A DNA stretch of 64,000 nt from Streptomyces spinosus. GTDB lineage: Bacteria; Actinomycetota; Actinomycetes; Streptomycetales; Streptomycetaceae. The DNA is taken from assembly GCF_020400655.1 (NCBI RefSeq), contig NZ_JAINRC010000015.1, positions 217,945 through 281,944 on the forward strand, given 5' to 3'. The translations under genes and the position numbers were made by a program. Numbering within the stretch: position 1 is the stretch's first letter; every line of letters begins with the position of its first letter. Of the stretch, positions 23,402 through 32,660 are shown in pieces. The notes below the pieces were generated by a model. The model was not told where the DNA came from. It did not search any database and saw only the letters and a program-made list of their open reading frames with translations.

Positions 23402-24766
23402 CTACGCCGCCCTCGGCATCGTCGGGACCGGGTCCGCGCCGTGCATCGAGCCCGCCGCGCCCAGGTCCGCCAGGATGGCCGACGCGGCGCGGTGGGCCGA
23501 GTGCAGGGCGCCCTGGACCGTGCTGGTGTCCCGGTGGTCGCCGCAGACGTAGAGGCCGGCCAGGAGGCGTACCGGGCGGCGCAGGTCGTGGGGCGGACGC
23601 ATCGACGGGACCGCATCCGGGGTGTGGTGCACGGCCAGCGTCTCCCAGCGGCGCGTGGAGGTGCCGTAGAGGCGGGAGAGGTGGATGCGGACGGCGGTGT
23701 CCACCCCTTCCGGGGGCGTGCCCAGCACGGTCGAGGAGATCAGGACGCGGCCGGCCGGTGCCCGGCTCGGGTCCACGTTGCTGAGGACAGCCGTGTGCGC
23801 CACCGGGCCGCCCCGGTCGGCGTCCAGCAGCAGCGAGCGGCCCGTCGGAAAGGCCGCCGCCGGCTCGTCCGTGGTGTGGTGGACCACCGTCACCGGGTGG
23901 AAGTCCGGCACCCTGAGTCCCGGCAGCAGTCCGGCCGCGGCGCGCGCGTCCGTCGCCAGCAGCACCGCACGGCAGCGGATCTCCCCGTGCTCGGCGGTCG
24001 CCACCGAGGTCGTGGACACCGAGGTGACCCGCACCCCGGTGTGCACCGTGCCCGGCGGCAGCCCCCCGGCCAGCAGTTCCGGCAGCACCTCGGCGCCGCC
24101 CTCCGGCACGCACAGCCGCCCGCTCGCGAAGGCGCGCAGCGCCAGGTCGGCGCACCTGCTGGAGGTGGTCAGCTCCGGGTCGCACAGCAGCGCGGCGAGC
24201 AGCGGGCGCAGGAAGCCGTCGATGGTGCGCGCCGGGATTCCGCGCTGGGCGAGGGCGAGGGCGGCCGGCATCTCGGGGCGGCCCAGGAGGCGTTCGACGG
24301 GGGTCGCGGCGATCCGGCCGAGCGCCGCGCCCAGCCGGGCCTGGTCGACCGCGCCGCCCACCGGTGCGCCGGGCGTGACCGCCGTACCCCGGGGCGCGTT
24401 CGCGAGGGCGCGCACCACATGGAGTGCGCCCCGTGCGCCCCGCGCGCTCCCGCCGCCCGCCGGCGCGCCCGCGCGATGGGTGCGGCCGTCGCGGTGCAGG
24501 AGCACGCCCGGTGCGAAACGGCGCACGGTCAGGGCGTCCAGGCCCGGACTCAGGCGGAGTTCGGGGTAGGACGTGGACAGCAGCTGTCCGATGCGGTCGA
24601 GGCGGAAGCCGTCGATCTTCTCGGTCGACATACGGCCGCCGACGTACGGGGCGGCCTCCAGGACCGCGGTGGTGACTCCTGCGCTGGTCAGCCGATGAGC
24701 CGCCGAGAGACCGGCGATCCCGGCTCCCACGATGACGACGTCCACCTGGTACGCGGGCTCAAGCAC
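23402..24766 (-). CDS. FAD-dependent amine-oxidase-type oxidoreductase
   Basis: A 454-residue protein from GTG 24766. Rossmann FAD motif DVVIVGAGIAGLSAAHRL (about 9-26), then the second glycine-rich segment YVGGRMSTEKIDGFRLDRIGQ as in protoporphyrinogen/amine oxidases and carotenoid desaturases, and a C-terminal FAD-contact motif LYVCGDHRDTSTVQGALHSAHRAA (about 410-435). The substrate is not evident. Direct repeats lie upstream at 24893. Confidence 0.88.
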   Translation of the reverse strand: MLEPAYQVDVVIVGAGIAGLSAAHRLTSAGVTTAVLEAAPYVGGRMSTEKIDGFRLDRIGQLLSTSYPELRLSPGLDALTVRRFAPGVLLHRDGRTHRAGAPAGGGSARGARGALHVVRALANAPRGTAVTPGAPVGGAVDQARLGAALGRIAATPVERLLGRPEMPAALALAQRGIPARTIDGFLRPLLAALLCDPELTTSSRCADLALRAFASGRLCVPEGGAEVLPELLAGGLPPGTVHTGVRVTSVSTTSVATAEHGEIRCRAVLLATDARAAAGLLPGLRVPDFHPVTVVHHTTDEPAAAFPTGRSLLLDADRGGPVAHTAVLSNVDPSRAPAGRVLISSTVLGTPPEGVDTAVRIHLSRLYGTSTRRWETLAVHHTPDAVPSMRPPHDLRRPVRLLAGLYVCGDHRDTSTVQGALHSAHRAASAILADLGAAGSMHGADPVPTMPRAA

Positions 24767-24892
24767 GAGGCCCTCCTGTGGGTTGCGCGGCCGCTGGAGA
24801 CGTCATGCCCCCAACGGGCCCGAGGGATACCCGAGTTCGGGTCGAGGGTAGGGGCGTGATCGGTCAGAGGCAGTCGCGCATCAACAGGGCAC

Positions 24893-24919
24893 GGTCGCAT
24901 AGAGGTCGCATACGGTCAC
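24893..24919. promoter_or_regulatory. 11-bp-phased direct repeats upstream of FAD oxidoreductase
   Basis: GGTCGCATA (24893-24901), GA, GGTCGCATA (24904-24912), C, then a partial third GGTCAC. Repeats one helical turn apart are typical of regulators that bind head-to-tail (SARP, MerR-like BldC, OmpR types). They lie about 130-150 bases upstream of the minus-strand start at 24766. Confidence 0.5.
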
Positions 24920-24999
24920 TTTCGTTCGCCGGTGTTGTCAGCCGGCTCATCCCGCCGCGACCGCCCCACCCGCACACGCCACCCGCTCACGCCCTCCGC

Positions 25000-25896
25000 T
25001 CATCCCGCCGCGCGGATCGCCTCGTCGATGCCCGGGAACGCGAACCGGAACCCCGACTCCAGCAACCGCCTGGGCACCACCCGCTGACTGCCCAGCACAT
25101 CCCCGGCCATCTCCCCGAGCGCCGCCCGCAGCACCGGGGCGGGCACCGCGAACACCGCCGGCCGGCGCAGCACCCGCGCCATCGCCTCCGTGATCTCGGC
25201 GTTCGTCAGCGGCTGCGGCGCCGTCAGGTTGAACGGCCCGGACAGGCCGTCACCGTCGACGAGATGCCGGATCGCGGCGACCTCGTCGTGCAGCGCGATG
25301 TACGACCAGTACTGCCGCCCGTCCCCCAGCCGCCCCCCGAGCCCCGCCCGGAACAGCGGGAACAGCCGCCCCCACGCACCGCCGCCCCGGGCCACCACCA
25401 GACCCGTGCGCAGGAACACCGTCCGCACCCCGGCCTCCGCCACGGGCGCTGCCGCCTCCTCCCACTCCACGCACAGCGCGGACAGGAAACCGTCGCCCGG
25501 CGGCGCGTCCTCGTCCACCACCCGGTCGCCGGTGTCGCCGTAGAAGCCGATCGCGCTGCCGTTGACGAACACCCGCGGCGGCCGTGGCAGCGAGGCCGCC
25601 GCCTCCGCCAGGGCGGCCGTGCCCAGCACCCTGCTGTCCCGCAGCAGCCGCTTGTACTCCGGCGTCCAGCGCCGGTCGCCCACCCCGGCCCCCGCCAGGT
25701 TGACCACCACGTCACACCCGGTCAGCCCGGCCGCGTCGACGTGACCGCGCTCCGGGTCCCAGCGCACCTCGTCGGCGCCCCGGGGCTCCCGGCGCACCAG
25801 CCTGACCACCTCGTGCCCGTCCGCGGTCAGGGACCGCACCAGAGCGCTGCCGATGAGACCGGACGCGCCGGCCACCGCGATACGTGAACGTTCCAT
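25000..25896 (-). CDS. TIGR01777-family NAD-dependent epimerase/dehydratase-like protein
   Basis: A 298-residue protein from ATG 25896. Short-chain-type Rossmann start IAVAGASGLIGSALVRSL, then NLAGAGVGDRRW, the family signature SAIGFYGDTGDRVVDE (near 115), and the C-terminal DUF1731-like segment GDVLGSQRVVPRRLLESGF. The catalytic tyrosine is in GFYG. The family is widespread (E. coli YfcH) and its substrate is unknown. Confidence 0.92.
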   Translation of the reverse strand: MERSRIAVAGASGLIGSALVRSLTADGHEVVRLVRREPRGADEVRWDPERGHVDAAGLTGCDVVVNLAGAGVGDRRWTPEYKRLLRDSRVLGTAALAEAAASLPRPPRVFVNGSAIGFYGDTGDRVVDEDAPPGDGFLSALCVEWEEAAAPVAEAGVRTVFLRTGLVVARGGGAWGRLFPLFRAGLGGRLGDGRQYWSYIALHDEVAAIRHLVDGDGLSGPFNLTAPQPLTNAEITEAMARVLRRPAVFAVPAPVLRAALGEMAGDVLGSQRVVPRRLLESGFRFAFPGIDEAIRAAG

Positions 25897-25970
25897 GACC
25901 CCAGCATGACCGCACCAGCGGGCGGAAACCCGTTGGGGCCGCCTGGACCGCCCGCCGTATGGTGATCACC

Positions 25971-26459
25971 ATGCCGGAGCCGTACATACGCAACGCCCAT
26001 GCCGCCGACGAGGAGCCGCTGGCCGTCCTCGACCGGGCCACCTGGTCCCCCCTGCACGCGGTGATGCCCCCGCCGCAGCCGCCGTACCAGCCCTTCTTCG
26101 ACGAGCGGCACCCGCCGCAGGAGTACCTCGTCGCCGAGGCCGACGGGCGCGTCCTGGGCTACATCCGGCTCACCCACCCGACCACGCTCGCCTCCAACGC
26201 GCACGTCCTGGCGATCCAGGGCTTCGCCGTCGCCGAGGAGGCGCGCGGGCGGGGCGTCGGACGCGCGCTGGTCCGGGCCGCCGTCGAGGAGGCACGGCGG
26301 CGCGGCGCACGCCGCCTCACCCTGCGCGTGCTCGGGCACAACACCCCGGCCCGGGCGCTGTACGAGTCCGAGGGCTTCGCCGTCGAGGGCGTGCTGCCCG
26401 GGGAGTTCCTCGTCGACGGCGCGTACGTCGACGACGTCTGCATGGGCCGAGCCCTGTGA
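25971..26459 (+). CDS. GNAT-family N-acetyltransferase (RimI-like)
   Basis: A 162-residue protein. ATG 25971 is preferred as a leaderless start: TATGGT (25958-25963) lies seven bases upstream, with TTGGGG further upstream; the alternative ATG 25959 is inside that box. Acetyl-CoA loop EEARGRGVGRALVRAAVEEA (about 85-104) and motif B LRVLGHNTPARALYESEGF near 120 define the GNAT fold. The substrate (protein N-terminus or small amine) is not determined. Divergent from the TIGR01777 gene. Confidence 0.9.
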   Translation: MPEPYIRNAHAADEEPLAVLDRATWSPLHAVMPPPQPPYQPFFDERHPPQEYLVAEADGRVLGYIRLTHPTTLASNAHVLAIQGFAVAEEARGRGVGRALVRAAVEEARRRGARRLTLRVLGHNTPARALYESEGFAVEGVLPGEFLVDGAYVDDVCMGRAL

Positions 26460-26471
26460 GCCCCGCCGCGC

Positions 26472-27656
26472 CTACGAACTGACCAGCTCGCCCGTGTCCA
26501 CCGGCACCGTCGCCGTGGCCGCGCGCCGGGCGTCGTCCGCCACCTCGGCCGCCGTCAGCACGTACCCCGTCTCGGCGTCCGAGGTGGAGCGGGCGAAGAC
26601 CACCCCGAACACCCGGCCGTCCGTGGTCAGCAGCGGGCCGCCGGAGTTGCCCGGCCGGACCGTGGAGCGGATCGCGTAGATCTCGCGGGTGACCGTGCCG
26701 TCGTTGTAGATGTTCTGGCCGGTCGCCCGCACCCGGTTCCCGACCGTCGCCGCCTGGAGGTTCAGGCTCCCGTCCTGCGGGTAGCCCGCCACCACCGCCG
26801 AGTCCCCGCGCACCGCACCGCCGTCGAACCGCAGCACCGGGGCACTGAGATCCGGCACGTACAGCACCGCCACGTCCCGGTCCGGGTCGAACAGCACCAC
26901 CCGGGCCGCGTACGACGGCCCGACCCCGCCGACCCGCACGCTCGGCCGGTCGATGCCGGCCACCACGTGCGCGTTGGTCATCACCCGCCGGGGCGCGTAC
27001 ACGAACCCGCTGCCCTCGCGGCCCTCCGTGCCCACGGCGCCCTCGATCTTCACCGTGCTCAGCCGGGCGGCGTTCGTCGCGGCAGGCGTGACGCTGTCGC
27101 CGGTCGGCCGGGCCACCCGGGCCGTCGACTCGTTCTCGAACGGGTTGAACACCTGCGGGAAGCCCGCCTCGGTCAGCGCGGACGTGGCCCGCGAGAACCA
27201 CGCCGGCGTGGTCCGCGGCATCGCCTCCTGCACCGCGCCCAGCACCGTCGAGTTCCGTATCGCCGTCGCCAGGGTCTGCGACGGCGCCGCGCTCAGCACG
27301 CTCGCCGCCACCCAGGCCACGATCAGCACCGCGACCGAGTTCGCCGCCGCGCCCCCCATCCCGTCCGCCACCCGCAGCGGACCCCGGTCCAGCTCCCCGC
27401 GCAGCCGCAGTGCCAGCCGGCCCGCCAGTTCGTGCCCCACCACCGCCGGCACCAGCACCGTCAGCACCGCGAGCACCGTCGCCGTCGCCGTGCCCCGCTC
27501 CACCTGGCCCGTCACCCACGGCAGCACCCACACGCCGACGGCCGCGCCGCCCACGAACCCGGCCAGCGAGACACATCCGGCCACCAGTCCACGGCGATAA
27601 CCGGACACCGCGTAGACGACGATCACCAATACGAGCACCAGGTCGAGCAGGTCCAC
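26472..27656 (-). CDS. MarP-like membrane serine protease (CvpA + trypsin-like)
   Basis: A 394-residue protein. The N-terminus (about 1-165) has four membrane segments of the CvpA/colicin-V type. The periplasmic/extracellular protease domain carries His in TNAHVVAG (about 220), Asp in DPDRDVAVLYV and Ser in RPGNSGGPLL (about 335). This is the architecture of Mycobacterium MarP, which helps withstand acid and oxidative stress. No PDZ domain. Convergent with the acetyltransferase gene, 12 bases apart. Confidence 0.93.
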   Translation of the reverse strand: MDLLDLVLVLVIVVYAVSGYRRGLVAGCVSLAGFVGGAAVGVWVLPWVTGQVERGTATATVLAVLTVLVPAVVGHELAGRLALRLRGELDRGPLRVADGMGGAAANSVAVLIVAWVAASVLSAAPSQTLATAIRNSTVLGAVQEAMPRTTPAWFSRATSALTEAGFPQVFNPFENESTARVARPTGDSVTPAATNAARLSTVKIEGAVGTEGREGSGFVYAPRRVMTNAHVVAGIDRPSVRVGGVGPSYAARVVLFDPDRDVAVLYVPDLSAPVLRFDGGAVRGDSAVVAGYPQDGSLNLQAATVGNRVRATGQNIYNDGTVTREIYAIRSTVRPGNSGGPLLTTDGRVFGVVFARSTSDAETGYVLTAAEVADDARRAATATVPVDTGELVSS

Positions 27657-28007
27657 CGAGCCGCCTCTCTCTCAACCTCTCCTACGGACGGGACCGGTCC
27701 GCTGATCAGCCACACGCGCGCGAGGCCGCCTCCGGGGCAGCGGAACCGGCCACGCGGGTCTGTACCCGCAGAAACGACCCGGACCCGGACGATGGTTCCA
27801 CCAGGTGGCACAGCGCACATCGCGGGCACGCGCAGGGGCCCGGGAGCGCGGTCGCGCCGGGGCACCGGGAGGCCGCGCCGGAGCACAGCGGGGCCACCGG
27901 CGGCACGCGGCCCGCACCGGGCCGCCCGCTGCGCCCCCGACCAGGCCGACGCGGCCCCGGGGCCCGCCGGACGGACGGGCAGGTGACGACGGAGCCCGGC
28001 ACCGCCC
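27657..28007. other. 351-base intergenic stretch with no recognised gene
   Basis: It lies between the marP-like start and the DUF4240 stop. The open frames across it are Arg/Gly/Pro-rich and look like shadows. No convincing hairpin with a T-tract, no repeats and no RNA gene seen. It should hold the marP-like promoter, but I could not assign boxes. Confidence 0.5.
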
Positions 28008-28526
28008 TCACCCCCGGAACCGCTGCCACAGCCGGGGATAGCGCTGCGCGAGCACCCGGTCGTCCTCCAGGTCCAGGGGCGTGCCCTCCGGCTCGGCCGG
28101 CGCCGGGGCGATGCCCAGGTCCGGCGCGACGGTGCCGGTCAGCTGCTCGTACGCCTCGTCCGCCGCGTACCCCAGCTCCTCGCCGTCGCCGTCGACCTCC
28201 TCGTCGAAGTCGTCCAGCAGCCCGGCCAGCGCGTCCGGCTCGTGCACCGCGCCCTCGAAGACCTCCCGGCCCTGGCCGATCAGCCAGCACCGGAAGAAGT
28301 CGAACGCGTCGTCGCTGCACCCGTCCAGCAGCAGCCAGGCGGCACCCCACAGGTCCCAGCGGTAGGCGCGGTTGTAGCGGGCCTCGAAGTGACGGGCGAA
28401 GTCCAGGACGAGATCGGGCTCCAGCTGGAGCAGCCGCTCCACCAGCGCGTCGGCCTGCTCCTCGGGGTCGCCCCCGGCGGCCTCGCGGGTGGCGTCGATC
28501 AGCTCCCAGAACTCCGTCTCGTCCAT
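28008..28526 (-). CDS. DUF4240 protein
   Basis: A 172-residue acidic soluble protein from ATG 28526 (MDETEFWELIDATREAAGGDPEEQADALVERL), the standard opening of DUF4240. The core has FDFFRCWLIGQGREVFEGAVHEPDAL, also typical. Probably cytoplasmic; function unknown. The frame is open further upstream, but only this start gives the family N-terminus. Confidence 0.88.
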   Translation of the reverse strand: MDETEFWELIDATREAAGGDPEEQADALVERLLQLEPDLVLDFARHFEARYNRAYRWDLWGAAWLLLDGCSDDAFDFFRCWLIGQGREVFEGAVHEPDALAGLLDDFDEEVDGDGEELGYAADEAYEQLTGTVAPDLGIAPAPAEPEGTPLDLEDDRVLAQRYPRLWQRFRG

Positions 28527-28628
28527 CACGCCACCAGCATCGGGCCTCGGCCGATGCGCCGCACGCGGAACACGGGCGCGCCGCCGCCGGCCCACCCGAC
28601 GGCACGGCACGGCGCGCCACTCGCGTCG

Positions 28629-29612
28629 TCAGGTGTCCGATCGGCGGTACAGCGCGGCCAGCCGGGCCGCGTCGGCCGCGCAGCGTTCGCGCAGGCTCGC
28701 CGGTGCCAGTACCTCCGCCTCCGGTCCCAGCGCGGTCAGCTGGCCGTGGGCGACCTCCTCCGACTCCACCGGCAGCGTCACGGTCACCCAGCCCTCGGCA
28801 TCGGGGGCGCCCGCGTCCGCCAGCGCCTCCCGCGCGCCGAGCGGATCGACGGTGTGCGGCAGCCGGCGCACGCCCTCGGGGGACAGCCGTACGACCACCT
28901 CCGCGCGCAGCAGCGACCGGGCGAACCGCTCGGCCTGCTCCGCCCAGAAGCCGGGCAGGTCGAACCCCGCATCGCGGTCGAACCGCTCGTCCAGCCCGGC
29001 CACCGAGGTGAACCGGTCGATCCGGTACGTCCGGAAGGCGCCGGCCCCGGCGACCCGCGCGCACAGGTACCAGACACCCGCCTTCAGCACGAGCCCGTAC
29101 GGCTCGAGCCGCCGCCGGACCGTCCCGTCCCCGCGCCGGTAGCCGGCGTCGACCCGCCGGTCGTCCCAGACCGCTTCGGCGATCACGGGGAGCCACGCGG
29201 GCGTGCCGGGCTCGCGGAACCAGGCCGGGGCGTCCAGGTGGAAGCGCTGCGCGGCGCTGTCCGGCGCGTCCCGCAGCGAGGGGAGCAGCGCCGCCGACAC
29301 CTTCAGCCGGGCCGCCGAGGCCGCGTCCTGCAGCCCCATCTCGCGCAGTGCCCCCGGCACCCCGCTCAGGAACAGCGCCTCCGCCTCGCTGCGGGCCAGC
29401 CCGGTCAGCCGCGTCCGGTACCCGCCGACCAGCCGGTACCCGCCGGCCCGGCCCCGGTCGGCGTACACCGGCACCCCCGCCTCCGACAGCGCCTGCGCGT
29501 CCCGTGTCACGGTCCGCTCCGACACCTCCAGCTCACGCGCGAGCTCGGCGGCGGTCATGGCGGGACGGGACTGCAGGAGCAGGACCATCTTGATCAGACG
29601 TGCGGCGCGCAT
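28629..29612 (-). CDS. WYL-domain transcriptional regulator (YafY/DeoR-type HTH)
   Basis: About 327 residues from ATG 29612; GTG 29618 and TTG 29627 are alternatives, and no ribosome-binding site is evident for any of them. The N-terminal helix-turn-helix has TAAELARELEVSERTVTRDAQALSEAG. The WYL domain (about 130-210) contains RRLEPYGLVLKAGVWYLCARVAG and FRTYRIDRF. The C-terminal WCX extension starts near 240. WYL proteins sense ligands or single-stranded nucleic acid; this family includes PafB/PafC, but its pairing is lacking here. Confidence 0.9.
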   Translation of the reverse strand: MRAARLIKMVLLLQSRPAMTAAELARELEVSERTVTRDAQALSEAGVPVYADRGRAGGYRLVGGYRTRLTGLARSEAEALFLSGVPGALREMGLQDAASAARLKVSAALLPSLRDAPDSAAQRFHLDAPAWFREPGTPAWLPVIAEAVWDDRRVDAGYRRGDGTVRRRLEPYGLVLKAGVWYLCARVAGAGAFRTYRIDRFTSVAGLDERFDRDAGFDLPGFWAEQAERFARSLLRAEVVVRLSPEGVRRLPHTVDPLGAREALADAGAPDAEGWVTVTLPVESEEVAHGQLTALGPEAEVLAPASLRERCAADAARLAALYRRSDT

Positions 29613-29630
29613 GCGCACATCATGCAAGAG

Positions 29631-29652
29631 GCCCCCGCCGAAGCGGGGGCCT
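29631..29652 (-). terminator. Hairpin after aceE
   Basis: GGCCCCCGC-CGAA-GCGGGGGCC is a perfect 9-bp stem with a stable CGAA-type loop. It lies 22 bases past the aceE stop and just upstream of the WYL regulator, so it should separate their transcripts. Confidence 0.8.
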
Positions 29653-29673
29653 CCTCACAGGATGCGCGGTGCC

Positions 29674-32376
29674 TTACAGCCCGTACTTCTCCCGGGCCTC
29701 CTTGACCGCGGTCGCCTTCACCTCGCCGCGCCGGGCGAGCTGGGCCAGCGACGCGACGACGATCGACTGGGCGTCGACGCCGAAGTGGCGGCGGGCGGCC
29801 TCACGGGTGTCCGACAGACCGAAGCCGTCGGCGCCCAGCGAGGACCAGTCCTGCTCCACCCACTGCGCGATCTGGTCCGGGACCTGGCGCATGTAGTCGG
29901 AGACGGCCAGCACCGGGCCCTCGGCGCCCTGGAGCGCCTGGCGGACGTACGGCACCCGCTCCTCGCCGCGCAGCAGCGCCGCGTCGGCCTCCATGGCGTC
30001 CCGGCGCAGCTCCGACCAGGAGGTCGCCGACCACACGTCCGCGGCCACGCCCCACTCCTCGGCCAGCAGCTTCTGCGCCTGGAGGGCCCAGTGGATCGCC
30101 GTGCCCGAGCCCAGCAGCTGGATGCGCGGGGCGTTGGCGGGCACGGAGACACCCGCGGACTCGGCCGTGTTGAAGCGGTACAGGCCCTTGACGATGCCCT
30201 CGTCGATGCCGAGGCCCTGGGGCTTGGCCGGCTGCGGCAGCGGCTCGTTGTAGACCGTCAGGTAGTAGAAGACGTTCTGGTCCTCGCCCGGCTTGGCCTC
30301 GCCGTACATCCGGCGCAGACCCTCACGGACGATCACCGCGATCTCGTAGGCGAACGCGGGGTCGTACGTCAGCGCGGCCGGGTTGGTCGCGGCGATGACC
30401 GGGGAGTGGCCGTCGGCGTGCTGGAGGCCCTCGCCGGTGAGGGTCGTACGGCCGGCCGTCGCGCCGACGAGGAAGCCGCGGCCGAGCTGGTCGCCGAGCT
30501 GCCACATCTGGTCGGCGGTGCGCTGCCAGCCGAACATCGAGTAGAAGATGTAGAACGGGATCATCGCCTCGCCGTGCGTCGCGTACGCGGTGGACGCGGC
30601 GATGAAGTCGGCCATCGAACCGGCCTCGGTGATCCCCTCGTTGAGGATCTGGCCGTTCTTGGCCTCCTTGTAGTACATCAGCTGGTCGCGGTCGACCGGC
30701 TCGTACGTCTGGCCCTTGGGGGAGTAGATGCCCAGCGACGGGAACAGGCTCTCCATGCCGAAGGTGCGCGCCTCGTCGGGGACGATCGGCACCCAGCGCC
30801 TGCCCGTCTCCTTGTCCCGGACCAGGTCCTTGACCAGGCGGACGAAGGCCATGGTGGTGGCCACGTTCTGGGAGCCCGAGCCCTTGTCGAAGGAGGCGAA
30901 CGCCTTCTCGGCGGGGGCCGGCAGCGGGGCGAGCGCGTGCGTGCGGCGGGCCGGGGCCGGGCCGCCGAGGGCCGCGCGGCGCTCCTGGAGGTAGCGGACC
31001 TCCGGGGAGTCGGCGCCCGGGTGGCCGTAGGGCACCACGCCGTCGGTGAAGTCGCTGTCCTTGATCGGCAGGCCGAGCAGGTCGCGCATCGCCTTGAACT
31101 CGTCCACCGAGAGCTTCTTCATCTGGTGGTTGGCGTTCTTCGACGCGAAGCCCTCGCCGAGGGTGTGGCCCTTGACCGTCTGGGCCAGGATCACGGTCGG
31201 CGCGCCCTTGTGCTCGACGGCGGCCTTGTACGCGGCGTAGACCTTGCGCGGCTCGTGACCGCCGCGCGAGAAGTGGAAGCAGTCGAGGATCTTGTCGTCG
31301 CTCAGCAGCTTCGCCATCTCGGCGAGCGCCGGGTCCTTGCCGAAGAAGTCCTCGCGGATGTAGGCGGCGCCGCGGGTCTGGTACGTCTGGACCTGTGCGT
31401 CCGGTACCTCGCGCAGCCGGCGTACCAGCGCGCCCGTGGTGTCGAGCTGGAACAGCTCGTCCCAGGCCGAGCCCCACAGCGTCTTGATCACGTTCCAGCC
31501 GGCGCCGCGGAACTGGGCCTCCAGCTCCTGCACGATCTTGAAGTTGGCGCGGACCGGGCCGTCGAGGCGCTGCAGGTTGCAGTTGATGACGAAGGTGAGG
31601 TTGTCCAGCTCCTCACGCGCGGCCAGCGCGAGGGCCGCCGTCGACTCCGGCTCGTCCATCTCGCCGTCGCCGAGGAAGGCCCAGACGTGGGAGGCGGAGA
31701 CGTCCTTGATGCCGCGGTTGGTGAGGTAGCGGTTGAAGCGCGCCTGGTAGATGGCGGAGAGCGGGCCGAGGCCCATCGACACCGTCGGGAACTCCCACAG
31801 CCAGGGCAGACGGCGCGGGTGCGGGTAGGACGGCAGGCCGTTGCCGCCGGCCTCCTGGCGGAAGTTGTCCAGGTGCTGCTCGCCGAGCCGGCCGTCGAGG
31901 AAGGCGCGGGCGTAGATGCCGGGGGAGGCGTGGCCCTGGATGTAGAGCTGGTCGCCGGAGCCGTCCCCCTCCTTGCCCTTGAAGAAGTGGTTGAAGCCGG
32001 TCTCGTACAGCCAGGCCGCGGAGGCGAAGGTGGCGATGTGGCCGCCGACGCCGTGCTTCGCGCCGCGGGTCACCATGGCGGCCGCGTTCCAGCGGTTCCA
32101 CGCGGTGATCCGGGCCTCCATCTCCGGGTCGCCGGGCAGCGCCGGCTCCGCGGAGGTGGGGATGGTGTTGACGTAGTCCGTCTCGAGGAGCTTCGGCAGC
32201 GCGATGCCGCCCGCCTCGGCGCGCTCCAGCGTGCGGCGCATCAGGTACGCGGCGCGGTGCGGCCCGGCCTCCCTGGCGACGGCGTCGAGGGAGGCCTGCC
32301 ACTCGGCGGTCTCCTCCGGGTCGCGGTCCGGGAGCTGGTCGAGCGCGCTCGGCTGGATGGCGTTGGGGTCGGTCAT
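29674..32376 (-). CDS. aceE: Pyruvate dehydrogenase E1 component, homodimeric
   Basis: A 900-residue protein, the normal length for the alpha2-type E1. Decarboxylates pyruvate with thiamine diphosphate and passes acetyl to E2. The ThDP-binding motif runs GDGEMDEPES ... NLTFVINCNLQ (about 230-262). Other family blocks include GHTLGEGFASKNANHQMKKL and the C-terminal YMRQVPDQIAQWV. ATG 32376. The upstream palindrome at 32522 and the nearby GntR gene suggest pyruvate- or carbon-responsive control. E2 and E3 are encoded just upstream of it in transcription direction, across the GntR gene. Confidence 0.98.
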   Translation of the reverse strand: MTDPNAIQPSALDQLPDRDPEETAEWQASLDAVAREAGPHRAAYLMRRTLERAEAGGIALPKLLETDYVNTIPTSAEPALPGDPEMEARITAWNRWNAAAMVTRGAKHGVGGHIATFASAAWLYETGFNHFFKGKEGDGSGDQLYIQGHASPGIYARAFLDGRLGEQHLDNFRQEAGGNGLPSYPHPRRLPWLWEFPTVSMGLGPLSAIYQARFNRYLTNRGIKDVSASHVWAFLGDGEMDEPESTAALALAAREELDNLTFVINCNLQRLDGPVRANFKIVQELEAQFRGAGWNVIKTLWGSAWDELFQLDTTGALVRRLREVPDAQVQTYQTRGAAYIREDFFGKDPALAEMAKLLSDDKILDCFHFSRGGHEPRKVYAAYKAAVEHKGAPTVILAQTVKGHTLGEGFASKNANHQMKKLSVDEFKAMRDLLGLPIKDSDFTDGVVPYGHPGADSPEVRYLQERRAALGGPAPARRTHALAPLPAPAEKAFASFDKGSGSQNVATTMAFVRLVKDLVRDKETGRRWVPIVPDEARTFGMESLFPSLGIYSPKGQTYEPVDRDQLMYYKEAKNGQILNEGITEAGSMADFIAASTAYATHGEAMIPFYIFYSMFGWQRTADQMWQLGDQLGRGFLVGATAGRTTLTGEGLQHADGHSPVIAATNPAALTYDPAFAYEIAVIVREGLRRMYGEAKPGEDQNVFYYLTVYNEPLPQPAKPQGLGIDEGIVKGLYRFNTAESAGVSVPANAPRIQLLGSGTAIHWALQAQKLLAEEWGVAADVWSATSWSELRRDAMEADAALLRGEERVPYVRQALQGAEGPVLAVSDYMRQVPDQIAQWVEQDWSSLGADGFGLSDTREAARRHFGVDAQSIVVASLAQLARRGEVKATAVKEAREKYGL

Positions 32377-32521
32377 GTCGCCGCCTTCCTCAGTCGAAGG
32401 GGTTCCCTCATCGGTAAGGGTTCGGGGGTGCCCTTGGTCTTTGGCAGGACAGGGCAGGCGGACCTCGAAGGCGGCGTCGTTGTGCGACTCCGTCGCGCGT
32501 CCGTCGGTGACTGTAACTCCC

Positions 32522-32538
32522 TGATCGATGATCGATCA
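32522..32538. promoter_or_regulatory. 17-bp perfect palindrome in the aceE promoter region
   Basis: TGATCGAT-G-ATCGATCA, perfectly symmetric around the central base, about 150 bases upstream of the aceE start. It is the only striking dyad in the 284-base gap between aceE and the GntR gene and is AT-richer than its surroundings. Likely operator; the adjacent GntR/FCD protein is the obvious candidate but this is untested. Confidence 0.6.
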
Positions 32539-32660
32539 AAGGGTTGAGGGCCAAAACCTCTTGATTTGGAGAAAGTCGGCACGCGGTGCCTTCGGTCATG
32601 GCACCCGGTGACGCTAATATGCCTTGTTTTCGCAGGTGAGCGTAGGGATGCTCGACTGGG

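Noticed and set aside
21613..23616. Long N-terminal extension of lipB
   Set aside because: The upstream part is antisense to the regulator gene; lipB proper starts at 21612 with a ribosome-binding site and the family N-terminus.
29203..32547. Very long open frame opposite aceE (over 1100 codons)
   Set aside because: Composition is Gly/Arg/Val/Leu without domain motifs, and it mirrors the third-position GC bias of aceE; a shadow frame.
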